Part shown: positions 12,043 to 23,846 of the stretch, one piece after another | Layout: each line of letters begins with the position of its first letter | How positions within the stretch are numbered: position 1 is the first letter of the stretch | DNA from: Terfezia claveryi | Lineage: Eukaryota; Ascomycota; Pezizomycetes; Pezizales; Pezizaceae | Direction: 5' to 3' | DNA length: 64,000 nucleotides | Assembly (NCBI GenBank): GCA_015179025.1 | Contig: WHUX01000049.1 | Location: 279,726-343,725, forward strand | Position numbers and translations under genes: made by a program | Notes under the pieces: model-generated | Databases searched by the model: none | What the model was told of the DNA's origin: nothing | Seen by the model: only the letters and a program-made list of their open reading frames with translations

Positions 12043-13094
12043 ATGGCACCTACAATCTTCCGTGTCTCCAGGCAGCTCCTTCGCCAGGCACCGAGGCTCA
12101 CACGACCAGCCCTCCCACTATCAAGAGTGATTGCACCCGCTATCAGGGCGTACTCTGCTGATGCCCATGAGGAATCTTTTGAGGAGTTCACGGCTAGGTG
12201 GGTTTACCGAGGGGAGATTCTTTGAGGGCTTTTTTCTGAACTTTTCTTATTTTCGAATCTGATGACTGGGTGGTGGCATTTTCGGGGACGAGAGGGACGG
12301 GTATCAGCGACCTCATACCCTGATATGTTACCTCTGTATCAGTGGGCTAGTCGTTTTGTTATTATCACACCTTCGGTGGTATATACGGATGGGCCCGTTA
12401 TTGCCTTATCGACCATCACTATGCTTCATAGCCAACCCTGTCAGTTTGATTGTCGGATATACACATATACTAACAAAGATCCACAAGGTATGAGAAGGAA
12501 TTCGATGCTGTGAACGACGTCTTTGAGCTTCAGGTACATTGCCTCCTCATCTCTCCCCCAGGGGGAACATCGGCACTCACCGGCTAACTCGCACCCTAGC
12601 GGAACCTTAACAACGCTTTCGCCTACGATTTGGTCCCAGCTCCCTCCGTCATCGTGGCCGCCCTCCGTGCTGCCCGACGTGTGAACGACTTCCCAACTGC
12701 CGTCCGTGTTTTCGAGGGTACATATCCCCTCTTGCACTCCGCATTTCCGAATCTGCCCTTACCCTCTCCTGCCATAAGCCCCGGAGATCTTCCATTATTT
12801 TCATATTTCGCAGCCCTAGAGCAATCCTCGTATTATCCTCACCCTTCCCACATTCTATATTCCCCTCCCAATATCCCCCGCCATAGCGTAGATCTTCTCC
12901 TCCTCCACCCCATTACCATTCAATCCCCTTCTGTTCACCTCCAAAACCCGCACTAACCGCCTACACTCTGCGCAGGAATCAAAGCCAAAGTCGAAAACCC
13001 CGGCCAATACCAACAATACCTCGACGAGCTCAAGCCCCTCCGTGAGGAACTTGGTATCACCCTCAAGGAGGACCTGTACCCCGAACTTCCATAA
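12043..13094 (+). CDS. COX6: Cytochrome c oxidase subunit 6 (yeast Cox6 / mammalian COX5A)
   Basis: Nuclear-encoded subunit of respiratory complex IV on the matrix side of the inner mitochondrial membrane. Four exons (12043-12197, 12488-12533, 12600-12717, 12976-13094) give 145 residues, with phases closing exactly. The N-terminus (MAPTIFRVSRQLLRQAPRL) is a basic amphipathic mitochondrial presequence. The mature part carries family motifs YEKEFDAVNDVFELQRNLNN, YDLVPAPSVIVAALRAARR and VNDFPTAVRVFEGIKAKVE, ending in LREELGITLKEDLYPELP. Two introns are unusually long for this locus (290 and 258 bp); the others nearby are 50-80 bp. It converges on the cysteine synthase gene. Confidence 0.96.
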
Positions 13095-13599
13095 ATCGAC
13101 CACCATGAATCATAGGCACGGGCCGTAGATCAACACCATATATAGCGTGTCCTCTTTTGGAGTTGGGGATAAAGGAGTGTTGTGGCATACCGGTGGCGAG
13201 GAAGTGGGAATGAATGGATTGTACAGGAAGTTGAGTGAGAGTGAGAAAGGGATGGAATTGGACCAGTGTGTTATTTGTTGAAATTTATTATCAGGATTTT
13301 TTTCTTGCATCGGTTTTTACGGGCATGCGAGGGGGGGGAGTGGAGGTAATAGAATGAGTAGAGTGGCTTTTGCGTGTGATGTACATGTATGTTTGATTTC
13401 CGCCAAATGTGCAATGCTGCGCTTTGCTTGTTTGCAATACTTATGAAAAGAAATATCGCAAACTGCCAGAAATGTTATATTTCTTTGGCAAAAACACCGA
13501 AAAAAAAACCCAAACTGGAAAGAAATCAGCTTTATCGTTCCATCCCAAAGTCAGGACCATTATCGTACACTCCCCCCTTCCCTCTAACTTTCCGTCCCC
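13095..13599. other. Intergenic region between convergent COX6 and cysteine synthase
   Basis: About 500 bp of 3' flanking sequence for both genes. It has a G-run near 13330 and an A-run near 13500, and no supportable coding frame. Confidence 0.6.
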
Positions 13600-14934
13600 T
13601 TATGGCAGCACAATGTACCTCCTCAACCTCTTCGGCACGGCCTCCAGCAAATTCTTCTCCTCTAGCCACTTTCTACTAAACAGCCTCTCAGCGTACCTAT
13701 ACGCGCCATCGCACAGCACCGTGACCACTGTCTTCCCCGGGCCAAGCTTCTCCGCCATCTCCTTCGCCGCAACGACATTGAGCGACGTACTAGCACCCAT
13801 ATACAATCCCTCTTCATCCAATAACCGGTAAACCATTTCAATACTCTTCTCGTCCGCAATGGACAAAGAGTTTGAGATGAGGTTTATCTCTGTAGTCAGG
13901 TTATCCGTGACTCTTCCCTGGCCAATTCCCTCCGTGATCGAGCCACCAGACCGCTCAGTCAGCTTTCCCCCCGACTGGATATAGCTGTGGAGGACCGACC
14001 CAGGGGGGTCCGCGAGCCAGCACTCCGTTGCTCCGTCAGAGGCTTCCTTTAGGTATCTAGTAATTCCAGCTAATGTACCTCCCGTGCCAGTGGCGCAGAC
14101 GAATCCGTCGACTTTTCCGTCGAGCTGAGACCAGATCTCGGGTCCTGTGGTCTCGATGTGCGCAAGCCGGTTGGCGGGGTTATCGAATTGGTTTGTCCAG
14201 ACGGAGTTGGGGGTCGAGAGCGCGTGCTGCTTGGCAAGGTGGTTGTAGTTTTGGGGGTCTTCGTAAGCTACGGCGGGGACAGGGTAGACGGTTGCGCCGA
14301 GTAGGCGGAGGAGGTCGATTTTGCCTTGGCTTTGCGTGTTGGGCATGTAGATTACGAGGTTGTACCCTGGAGGGAATGTTAGTGGGGGGTGAGCTAGCTG
14401 GTGCCAGAAGAGGAAGTGAAAGACCTTTGGAGCGACAGACGTGTGCGAGGCCGATGCCCGTGTTTCCGGCGGTGCCTTCGATTACGGTACCACCAGGCTT
14501 GAGAAGGCCTTTTTCTTCGGCATCTTTGACGACATAGAGAGCGGCGCGGTCTGGGTAAAGTTGGCAAGTGTTAATTGGGAAGTGTTTGTTGGGTGCGCAT
14601 GGTTGTGTCATTCAGGTGGGGTATGTAGACAGAGCCTGAACGCGTACCTTTCACAGAACCACCCGGGTTCATAAACTCTGCTTTCCCATAAATCTCACAC
14701 CCGGTGTCTTCACTAAGCCTGTTCAGCCGGATGAGTGGGGTGTTGCCAATAGCTAGGGAGCACCATCAGCCCAAAGCTCAAAAACCTAATGCGGGACGAG
14801 TATTCTATAACGAAGTACGAACCTCCGACGAGCCCATTGACGGAGCCCTGAACTTTCCCAACCTTGATGTTGTACGGGCGAGCGAGGTCCGATGCGGTGG
14901 CTAGGCCACGGCGTAGAATGTGTGGACGGAACAT
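13600..14934 (-). CDS. Cysteine synthase (O-acetylserine sulfhydrylase family), probably mitochondrial
   Basis: PLP-dependent enzyme of fold type II that makes cysteine from O-acetylserine and sulfide, or a close relative. Four exons (14934-14823, 14752-14648, 14550-14425, 14366-13600) encode 369 residues. The signature [11 protein letters not shown] is followed by the PLP lysine K72 in NPGGSVKDRAAL. The phosphate-binding loop is GTGGT in [13 protein letters not shown], and the substrate loop is [12 protein letters not shown]. The N-terminal [16 protein letters not shown] looks like a cleavable mitochondrial presequence; the open frame extends further upstream, but this ATG gives the cleanest targeting sequence. 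It resembles the fungal 'cysteine synthase 2' branch with a C-terminal extension ([19 protein letters not shown]). Divergent from the condensin gene. Confidence 0.92.
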
Positions 14935-15503
14935 CTCCTTGGTGGGGGTTGGCAAAGAGAAGTGGGGGAACTGGGTGGAGGAACTGCGACTGTAGGATGA
15001 GGAGGACCCTCGGCAGCAATTGTAGGGCTGCCGGGCACGAGAGGGGGAGGATTGGGGGAGGGGAGGGAAGGGGAGTAGGAAGGGCAGGCTTATGGATATG
15101 GAGACGCAGAGAGTAGGGACTAAGTAACCTGAGTATGTTGAATCTTGTGTGGTGAGCCAGGCGCCAAGGATCTGTATGGGGTCTGCATATCTTAATTTGT
15201 TGCATATCAAAGTGCGTGCATAGAAAAGTGCTGTGCATAATACGGCCATACAGGCCATACGGAGTACCCTGAAATTTTATATCGGCGCAGGCAAGGCACG
15301 GCAAAGGCAAGCTATGGGCGTTATAGAGGAAGAGGGCCAGCAAACATTGTTTTGGTTGAAAATCAAGCCCCACCAATTGCAAGACCCGCGACCAGTTTGA
15401 CTTACTTTACGCGATAGAAAACCCCCCGGGGAACGCTGGAGCTGGCTGTACAAGACAAACGAATCCCCCTTCGCTCCCATCCACCACAACAGACCCACCA
15501 ACA
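14935..15503. promoter_or_regulatory. Shared divergent promoter, cysteine synthase / condensin subunit
   Basis: 569 bp between two divergent start codons. It is rich in G on the plus strand near the cysteine synthase start (about 15040-15080), meaning a CT-rich leader for that gene. No specific factor site can be named. Confidence 0.45.
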
Positions 15504-18500
15504 ATGCCTGCTCCTCGAGCAAAGGGTGCTGCGGTGAAGAGTGCCACAGCAAAGGGCACCGCCGCGAAGGCCAGCACCTCAAAGGCCAGCACCTCAAAAG
15601 CCACTGCAGGAAAGGGCACCTCGCGGGCCAGTAAACGGAAGGAATCCGCAGCCAGATCACAACCCACCCCGCCACCACCCCAGGAGGAAAAGACAGAACC
15701 CCAACTCCCAATCTACACCCCTCTCCAGACTGCCGTTTCAACCTGCTTCGCCAACGCCCAACGCACCACCGCCGGGCACCGCAAGCTCGCCACAAACCTC
15801 CGCAACATCCATGAGCAATGCGAAAAAGCGCGCGGAGTAGGTGCCTCTACGGGAGGCGGGCGAGCAGGGGAGAAGGCATTTGGGAAGGAGTTTATTCGGA
15901 ATCTTAACAAGGTGTTGTTGGTGAAGAAAGGCGAGATTGTTGGCGATCGGTGTCTGAGGTTCTGTGAGCATTTTGTGAGGCATTCTGTGGATAAGGGTAG
16001 GCAAATCAATCTATTCCGGGGATGGGGTGATGATTGCTGTTGGGGTTGGCTCTGATGGGGATAATACGTGTGTAGACGAGTTACTCAAGAAAAAGCAACC
16101 CGAGAACGAAGACGAGGAGCAGCTCGACGATGCCGCTCCTCGACCGACACCTACCTCGCGGTTTGTACTGTCTTTGCTCAAGTACCTCACGCCATTTCTT
16201 GCATCAAAGGAGAAGACTGTACGATACCGCACCGCGCAGTTTATTGCGTTACTCTTGACGAATGCAATTTTCGAGTTTCCGGTCGATATGGATCTGGAGA
16301 CGTTTCGAAGGTTGAAGAACCAGCTGGCAAAAAGGTTACATGATAAAGAGGCGCCTGTAAGAGTACAGGCTGTAGTGGGGTTGGTACGGTTGCTTGAGAT
16401 GGGCGTGGATCAAATTGAGGGGGATGATAGTGCTGATGACAGTGACGATGGGGTTCTGAGGAAAGGCGGTTTGATTGGGGCAATCATCGCGTCTTTGCAG
16501 AATGATTCCAGCGCGTATGTTGCCCCATACTCACCGAGAATCCACTCCAAATCTTATGTTTATGTGTTCTATACAGGGACGTTCGTCGAATAATACTCTA
16601 CAACCTCTCACCAACCCAGAATTCCATTCCCTATTTGCTAGAACGTACGAGGGATGTTGATAACATCACCCGGAGGGCGGTGTTCAACCGTCTCCTCCCA
16701 TCACTGGGTGATTTCCGTCATCTCTCTATCAGTATGAGAGAAAAGCTACTCCGATGGGGTCTCAACGACCGTGATGAAGGCGTGCGTGCTGCTGCGGGAA
16801 AAATGTTTAACTACAGGTGGATAGAGGATGCCAATGGTGACCTATTGGAAGTCCTGGAGAGGATGCACGTTGTTGGTTCGGCTAATAACGATACCACCAA
16901 TAACAACACTGCCGGTGGAGTCAAGGAGCTAGCCATGAAGGGTTTCTGGGATGAGCGGAAAGACGTTGTGGATGGGCTTGAGCTGGACCACGCATATTGG
17001 GATAATCTCACTCCTGAGAGTGCCTTCTTGGTACGAAGCTTTAATGATTGGTGCCGTGCCGCGAAACATCAAGGAAAGTTTGAGAGCTTAGTCGAGGAGA
17101 AACTCCCTGAAGTGACGAAACTGGCATATCATCTCCAGATTCAACTTAATAAGTTGATTGCCTTGTTGAATGATGAAGCCGATGTCTCGAAAATGACTGA
17201 GGAAGATGACGCTAGCAACGACTCCACAGAGCAGGAGTTTATCGTCGTACAGTTACTTATGATTGCTGTATCTATGGACTACGGTGATGAGATTGGTCGG
17301 CGCAAAATGTTTCAGCTGCTGAGAGATAGTTTGGCAATCGTAGAGCTGCCGGAGGCGGTGACGAAGTTGGTTGTGCAGTGTTTGGCGAAGCTGAGTTTGG
17401 GAGAGGCGGATTTCTGTATGCTGATCTTGGAGGTTATTGCGGAAATCCATGATAGGATTGTGGAAGATGAGGATGAGGAAGGAGAGGATGATGACGATGA
17501 CGATGACGATGACGATGATGCAGCTGCGCAACTCATGCAGGAGGCAGGTCATATCCCTAAAAAGGCGAGACTTTCGGGGCCTGAGCCAGACGAGGCACTA
17601 AAGGAGAAGAGCAAAGCTGCTACCGCTGGGCCATCGAAGAAGAGGCAACGCGACCCAGACGCTATGGACGTGGATGATGAAGAGGAGGAATATGATGAAG
17701 ACGAGAACGACGAAGAAGCCGAGACCAAGGCCTTTAAAATCCTCATGAACAACATCAAAACCCTCCATCTCGCGCAATACATGCTCGAAAACGTCTCTGG
17801 CTCCCTCACGCAAAACACACATCTCGTCAGTATGTTGAACGGCCTCGTTGTCCCTGCCGTTCGATCCCACGAAGCGATTATCCGTGAGCTTGGGCTACGG
17901 TGTTTAGGACTTAGTTGTCTCCTGGATAGGAATCTGGCAGAGGAAAATTTGACTTTGTTTGCACATTGCTTTAATAAAGGTCATGAGGCTTTGCAGATTG
18001 AGGCACTGAGGATTATTTCGGATATGTTGATGGTGCATGGAGCGGCACTGTTTGAGGGAGAGGCGTGTAGGTTGGAGCAGAAGACATTGTATAAGCTCCT
18101 GGGTAAGGCGGTCAAGTTGGAGGATAATGTAGAGGTGCAGGCAGCAGCAGCAGAGGTGTGTTGTAAGTTGATGTTGGCGCAGGTCATAAAAGATGAGGAT
18201 GTGAGTTTCCCTTTCCACCCCTCGGGATTGAGCTGAAAACTGACGATATTTTTGTGCCATGTCAGTTACTGAAAGCACTTGTGATTGCATACTTTGACCC
18301 TTTAACAAGAGACAACCTCTCCCTTCGCCAAACCTTAAGCTACTTCTTCCCCGTCTACTGCCACTCCCGCCCTGAAAATCAGGAACGCATGCAGGAGGTT
18401 TGTCCCTCTTCCACTGCTTACCCTGAATCCAACCCCATCTACTAACCTCAAACAAATAATAGATCGCCGTATCAGCCCTCCACTTTCTCATCTCCATCCA

Positions 18501-19107
18501 TGACTCCCTCGAAGCCGACGAAGAAATGGTTTCTCCCTCCGTTATCGCAACACACCTCGTCGACTGGACCGACCCCAGAAAGCAAGTTGGCTTCTCCGCA
18601 CCAAAACCCAACAACCTCATCAGCAGCGGGGCCACCTCTCGCTTCACCGAGAAAATCCAAAATCCAAATACACACGCATATCTCGCCTCAGACATTCTTG
18701 ACCGGGTGTCAGGATCAGGGTGTAATAAGGAGGAAAGGAAGTTGCTATTGAATATGCTTGGGAAATTGTATATCCCCAAGGAAGCGAATAGGGATGCTCT
18801 GAGGGGGTGCTATGAGAGGGTTGCGCTCGCGGTGGAGAAGAAGGTGGCAGTGGATGCTGTGGGTAGGAATATGTTGAATAAGTTGGAGGTTACGTTGGGG
18901 AAGATTGTGAGTGAGCTTGGGGAGGAGGACGAGGAGGAGGAAGATGGGGATGGGGCGGGTGCGGGAAGGGATGAGGATGAGGAGATGGGGGGTGAGGAGG
19001 ATGAGGAAATGGAGGTGAAGAGTGAGAATGGGGATGAGGAGGAGGTGGCGTTGGAGGATATTGAGGAGGTGAGGGAGGATGAGGATGAGGAATGCTTGAG
19101 TAAATGA
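15504..19107 (+). CDS. YCG1: Condensin complex HEAT-repeat subunit (Ycg1 / Cnd3 / CAP-G)
   Basis: Non-SMC condensin subunit that helps SMC2/SMC4 compact mitotic chromosomes. Five exons (15504-15996, 16076-16514, 16577-18200, 18266-18397, 18463-19107) encode 1110 residues, all in phase. The N-terminus is a low-complexity Ala/Lys/Ser tail (KASTSKASTSKAT). It is followed by helical HEAT repeats, e.g. EKTVRYRTAQFIALLL, KEAPVRVQAVVGLVRLLE and RRIILYNLSP, and the diagnostic RDVDNITRRAVFNRLL...MREKLLRWGLNDRDEGVR block of the Cnd3 family. A poly-Asp run (DDDDDDDDDD, about 17490-17519) and an acidic loop interrupt the middle. The C-terminal 65 residues are almost entirely Glu/Asp/Gly. The acidic tracts are typical for this family. 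Confidence 0.93.
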
Positions 19108-19459
19108 GAAGGGCTTGTAAAGTGGGGATACTAGATGAATTTATATTGTGTGTTTGAGTATGGATGATTGGGTACTGGGAATTGCTAATTTGGGTTTTTT
19201 ATCTTTATGCTTGTATGTGTGTTTTATTTAGAGTACGCGACTGGGTTCATGTTGTAATGTTTGAAGGCGATGTGTGATGTTGGACAACGGACCCCCCGGT
19301 TGTATGATATTTTCACTCCCGATTATTCCCCGAAATTCAAGCAACAAACCGAAATCTTGGCATCCCGTGCTAGCTTCTATCACGCATAAGTTTCTTTCCC
19401 GGACCCCACTATATTCATCTACTACCATCTTGCCGACCCATTCACCAGTCCAAACAAAG
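19108..19459. other. Intergenic gap between condensin and MIM1 genes
   Basis: 352 bp holding the condensin 3' end and the MIM1 promoter. The reading frame of MIM1 is open upstream to 19274, but the downstream ATG in ACAAAG-ATG-TCC context is the better start. Nothing else is seen. Confidence 0.5.
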
Positions 19460-19998
19460 ATGTCCCTCTCCTCCACCGCCTCCCCTACTGCCGCCTCCAC
19501 CGTCGGGCCCCCTCCCGCCAAAGACTTCCCCCTCCCCCCCCACGACGCCGACACCCAATCCACCGCCTCCTCCTCTTCCTCCTCCTCCACCACCACCACC
19601 ACCGCAAGCCCACTAATCCTCTACCGCCCTCCAACCGCAATGTCCATCCTCCGCACAGCGGCAATCAACCTCGTGCTGCCGTTTATCAATGGGCTGATGC
19701 TAGGATTCGGAGAGTTATTTGCGCACGAGATGGCGTTCAGGTTGGGGTGGAGTTCGACCAGGGTATGTATGCTTTTTTTGATTTTATTTTATTATTTCTG
19801 GGTGTAGTTATGTTCTAATTTTGAGTTTTTTTGGATTTGGGCCAGGTTTTCCCTATTGGAAGAAGAACGGTGGGGCCTGGGCTGGGGGGAAGGGGTGTTA
19901 GGGCAATGGCGGCGGCAGAGGAGTATGCGCAGAGAGAAGCTGATAGGAAGGGGAGGGCGGGGGATGCGGAGTTGAGGCATACGGCGAGCTTGGAGTAG
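19460..19998 (+). CDS. MIM1: Mitochondrial outer-membrane biogenesis protein Mim1/Tom13
   Basis: Small single-pass outer mitochondrial membrane protein that helps insert helical outer-membrane proteins and assemble the TOM complex. Two exons (19460-19762, 19846-19998) encode 151 residues. The first half is disordered (Ser/Thr/Pro-rich, with poly-Ser and poly-Thr runs). The conserved core MSILRTAAINLVLPFINGLM..LGFGELFAHEMAFRLGW contains the transmembrane segment with small-residue packing (NGLMLGFG). After the intron VFPIGRRTVGPG follows, and a short hydrophilic tail rich in Ala, Glu and Arg ends the protein. The family match rests on this core motif. It precedes, and converges with, the OXA1 gene, another mitochondrial biogenesis factor. 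Confidence 0.88.
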
Positions 19999-20579
19999 AT
20001 CTACCACCGTACGGCTTTGTGGGTGGGGGGAAAGGGTGAGGGGCATCACCTATGAAAATTCCTCAGGATGGAGATCTCTACATATATATATGTAGATTTC
20101 AAGCTCTACCGGCAAGCTACAGGTCGATAGATGATTATATGAACCGATTCACGAACTTTTTGCTATTGGGGGAGGTGGGTAGGTTTGTGAGCGCGGAGAA
20201 AAATTCCCCCGGTTGTTCCTAGAAACCTGAGTTCCTTCCTACATGAGCTGTAATTGTCTGCCAGTGGGTGGCCTTTTACTTCAATGCGTTTGGCAATTGC
20301 ATTTTCTGTATATCTCAATCTTCCTGTATGTAGATAGAGAAAGAATTCACTCAGCATCGAATTAATTTTTAGAGGTGAAAAGGTTCCGGGAGGTGAATTT
20401 TTATTATAGAAACCTTTAAATATTTCTCTTCATTTGTGCTTTTGAGCGAGGATGGAAAAATGCCTGTGCAGCTTCTATATATAAGAAAAGAACTGAGGGT
20501 AATCAATTACCTTGGATTGATGGCGCAAGGGCACCGCTGGGCCCGTTAATTGGATATACAAATAGCATAAACTTAGTTT
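19999..20579. other. Intergenic region between convergent MIM1 and OXA1
   Basis: 3' flanks of both genes, AT-leaning, with a TATATATATG stretch near 20082. No coding frame can be supported. Confidence 0.6.
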
Positions 20580-22126
20580 CTACAACTCGTCCTTTAGTGA
20601 CCTCTTCCTCCTCTTCTTCTCCATTACCGCCTTCCTCCTCGCAGCCTCCTCCAGGTTCCGCTTCTTATCATACGAGTCATGTTTCCTATTCTCCGCGCGG
20701 TCCTCAAGCCAAGTTGAGACGTTCTTCACTATCGGCGGGGAGTTTTCCATCACAGACTTGACCTTCTCCGCGAACTTGGATCTGGCATCGACGGGCTTGG
20801 AGGAGATGGGGGTAACGTCAATGGCTTTGAAGGTATGGGCGTTGGAGGAGGGGGACTCGCGGGGTACGATGGGATAGAGGCCGAAGAAGCTGCGGAATGT
20901 GGCGCTGCGGAGAGCAAAGTTCTGGAGGAGCCCGTAGAGAGAGGAGGTGGCAAAGTAGACGGTCATGGCCTAGGAGGGTTGTGAGTTTGAGGGTAAATGG
21001 TAAGTGCGGGAATTAAAATTGGGGGGAGACATACAGCAGGCCAGCTGTAGAGGAAGATTAGGGAAACTAGGGGCATAAATATCATCAGCCCCTTGCGAAT
21101 TTGGGGGGAAATGGTTGTGTTTCCGGTGTCCCCGCCAAACTATTATATTCTCTTCAATTAGTAATCGGCCCGACAAAAACTTGGGATAATAGTGCGGGGT
21201 TCATACCGCTAAAGTCATTGCAATACTCCCCGCCGAAACTAACGGCAGCACAACCAACGGGTCCGCCACAGCCAAATTCTGAAACCACAACACCCCCCCA
21301 TCGACCAATCCCGGCACCGGGATCTGCGCCATGCTCCTCAACAAATTATAAAACCCGTAAAAAACGGGAATCTGCGCCAGTGGCCAGAAGAACCACATTT
21401 TGCTGATGCCTGACCTCTTATATATATCGTTCAGTTCCTGCTTCGCTAGTTGCATAGTCACAAGATCCCGTGTCGTAGCGGCCTTTTTGTATCGTTCCAT
21501 AACTGGCAGTGCGAAGGGGTGTACCTCCTTCATCCGGGCGCCGACGTCAGAAAGGCGGAGGTAGCCAGGAACTTGGAGGGTTCGGATGAGAACGGTGGCG
21601 AGGACGATGGAGGCCCACCATGGGGCACCAGACCAGACGTGGATGTGCTCAAGGAGCCACTGCATGCATGATGTGGGGCCCCAGCCGAACTCTAGGCCGA
21701 GTTCTTTTAGGAAGCCAATGTGCTCGGGGATGCTCTTTTGGGCTTCGGTGAGGGTGGTGAGGTCGAGGGGGGAGACTGTGTCGAAGGGTTCAAATTCGGA
21801 ATGTGGAGCCGTGGGGCCATCGGGGTTGGTAGAGGCGGTTGATTTAAACCGCGCAGAGGTCATCCATAATATGGACTGTCGGGCTGCTGACGAGGAAATG
21901 ATCGATGGGCGCTTCAACGGGGAGGTTCGTACTGAGGAGAACTAGTTGCTATCGTCAGTTTGAAGCTCAATTGGAGTACTCGGTCTGTCTGGCTGGAAGG
22001 GCACCGAACCAATCTGACCGGTGCATGTGCAGTAACGAACGGTACTCCCACCGCAGCATTTTGTCTCAGCCCAAGGGCAATTGCACCTGATCGTGAAGTC
22101 CGTAGAAGTACTCGTGAAGCCAGCAT
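20580..22126 (-). CDS. OXA1: Mitochondrial inner-membrane insertase Oxa1
   Basis: YidC/Oxa1/Alb3-family insertase, which inserts mitochondrially encoded and some imported proteins into the inner membrane. Four exons (22126-22010, 21941-21207, 21139-21035, 20969-20580) encode 448 residues. A basic presequence (MLASRVLLRTSRSGAIALGL) is followed by SARFKST, a plausible cleavage region. Core features are WWASIVLATVLIRTLQVP (TM1), the Lys/Arg-rich matrix loop with MERYKKAATTRDLVTMQ and RSGISKMWFFWPLAQIPVFYG..FYNLLRSMA, characteristic of Oxa1. The last membrane segment is AMTVYFATSSLYGLLQ. A long positively charged C-terminal tail (KKRNLEEAARRKAVMEKKRR) fits ribosome binding. The first intron donor (GTTCGG, 22009) is the least certain junction. 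It diverges from the p47 gene. Confidence 0.93.
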
Positions 22127-22391
22127 CTCGACCGGTATAGCTCGCAGGAGAAAATTGAAGCTTCCCTCACTACTATCGCGAGGTCAGAAGAGGTAAATTG
22201 AGAGCAGCAAGGCAATTATTACTGGATGTATCTTCTCGACAGAGCCGCATCTGTCGGTCCCGCATTCAATGGGCTTGGCGCAAACCCCACGTCTAATCGA
22301 TAAGCTCAAGCTCAGCCAGTAGCATAGCGTCACTCCAAGCTGTTAACCAGAACCTTCACCTTTTGAACAAACGACACAGCGAATACCAGTG
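22127..22391. promoter_or_regulatory. Compact divergent promoter, OXA1 / p47
   Basis: Only 265 bp separate two divergent start codons, so both promoters must overlap here. No recognisable TATA box is evident and no factor site can be assigned. Confidence 0.5.
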
Positions 22392-23846
22392 ATGTCAGAT
22401 AACGATTCTCTCGTTTCAGAGTTTTGTGCACTAACGGCGGCAGAGCCTGAACAGGTATAAACCACAGCTGTTATACAAACGGAGGTACGGAGGGTAGCTA
22501 ATGTGAGAATAGGCCAGACATTACCTGGAAGCCTCCGAATGGGATATCAATGTGAGCTTATTCTTTTGCAAGCTTCATTGCACGGACACTACTGACATGA
22601 ACAACTTAGATGGCCGTGAACCAGTTTTTCGGTGATGATAACGCACACGATAATGAGGAACTAGACGATGAAGACATGGACGATTACCCTTCACCTACAC
22701 CACCCTCCGCTCCTGCAGGTGGTAGCTCTTCAGGTTCCGGAACCAAGGCCACTGGAGCATCAAGGTACTTAATTCAAAGCTTTCCCTCAGGGATGTGGGT
22801 AGCTAATCACGAGGACCACAGGAAATTAGTATCCCTGAGCGACCTTAAACGAGAGGATGTTTCAGAGTCGGACTCAGATGGAGAGGAGAGACAGAAGGAT
22901 TTTTTCGCGGGTGGAGAGAAGTCGTAGGTTCTAGACCTTGCTCCCTGAAGTGTAGGGGGGGCTGATAATGTTGGGCAGTGGTTTGGCCATTCAGGAACCA
23001 GGGAAGGGTGGCAAAGACATCATTCAAAACATTCTCAACAAGGCCATGTAAACTTCTCTTTCCGGATTGATGGAGATTGCGCTTACAAATTTTCACTTTA
23101 GGGGCGAGGCTGAAAGACGTCAAGGCCAAGCCGAGGCGTCTGCTGGTCCCTCAAGACCTCGCTTCACTGGCTCTGGTCACACTCTCGGTTCTGATGAGAG
23201 CCCTTCTGTCCTCGTTCCCGATACTTCAGGACCTCCAGCTCGGGCACCTGAGACAGTCCACAGATCCCTTACATTCTGGCGAGATGGTTTTAGCATTGAG
23301 GATGGCCCGCTAATGCGATACGACGAGCCTGCAAACCAGGAGATTCTCCGAGCAATTCAGAGTGGAAGAGCCCCAACAGCCTTGATGGGTGTCCAGCAAG
23401 GTCAACAAGCCGATGTACATGTTTTCAAGCGCTTAGACGAAGACTATGTACCACCTAAGAAGAAGTTCCAACCTTTCTCAGGATCAGGTAATCGATTAGG
23501 AAGCCCGACACCGGAAGTTGCTGCCGCTCCCATTCCTGTAGCAGCACCAGCATCAGCACCACAGGCCTCAGCCGCTCCGGTCGTACCACAAGTTAACGTT
23601 GACTCCTCGCAACCAGCTACCTCGTTACAGATCCGTTTGGGAGACGGTACTCGACTTGTCAGCCGCTTCAACCATTCACATACTGTGGGGGATATCTACA
23701 ATTTCGTCAACTCTGCCAGTGCGACCAGCCGGTCTAGAGAGTATGTCCTTCAGACAACGTTCCCCAATAAGGAATTGACGGACAAGGCGCAGACTGTGAA
23801 GGAGGCGGGTTTGGTGAATGCTGTTGTTGTCCAAAAATGGCGTTAG
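22392..23846 (+). CDS. SHP1: p47/Shp1 UBX-domain cofactor of Cdc48
   Basis: Adaptor that links the AAA ATPase Cdc48/p97 to ubiquitinated or membrane-fusion substrates. Six exons (22392-22454, 22513-22551, 22610-22764, 22822-22923, 22979-23047, 23102-23846) give 390 residues. Domains in order are an N-terminal UBA-like domain (residues 1-45, ARHYLEASEWDINMAVNQFF), a Ser/Gly-rich linker, the RQKDFFAGGEKSGLAIQEP motif and GKGGKDIIQNILNKA. Next is the SEP domain (HRSLTFWRDGFSIEDGPLMR..LRAIQSGRAPTALM), an Ala/Pro-rich linker and a C-terminal UBX domain (TSLQIRLGDGTRLVSRFN ... AVVVQKWR). The five introns are 55-60 bp; two exons are very short, so the N-terminus is easily mis-annotated. Confidence 0.95.
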
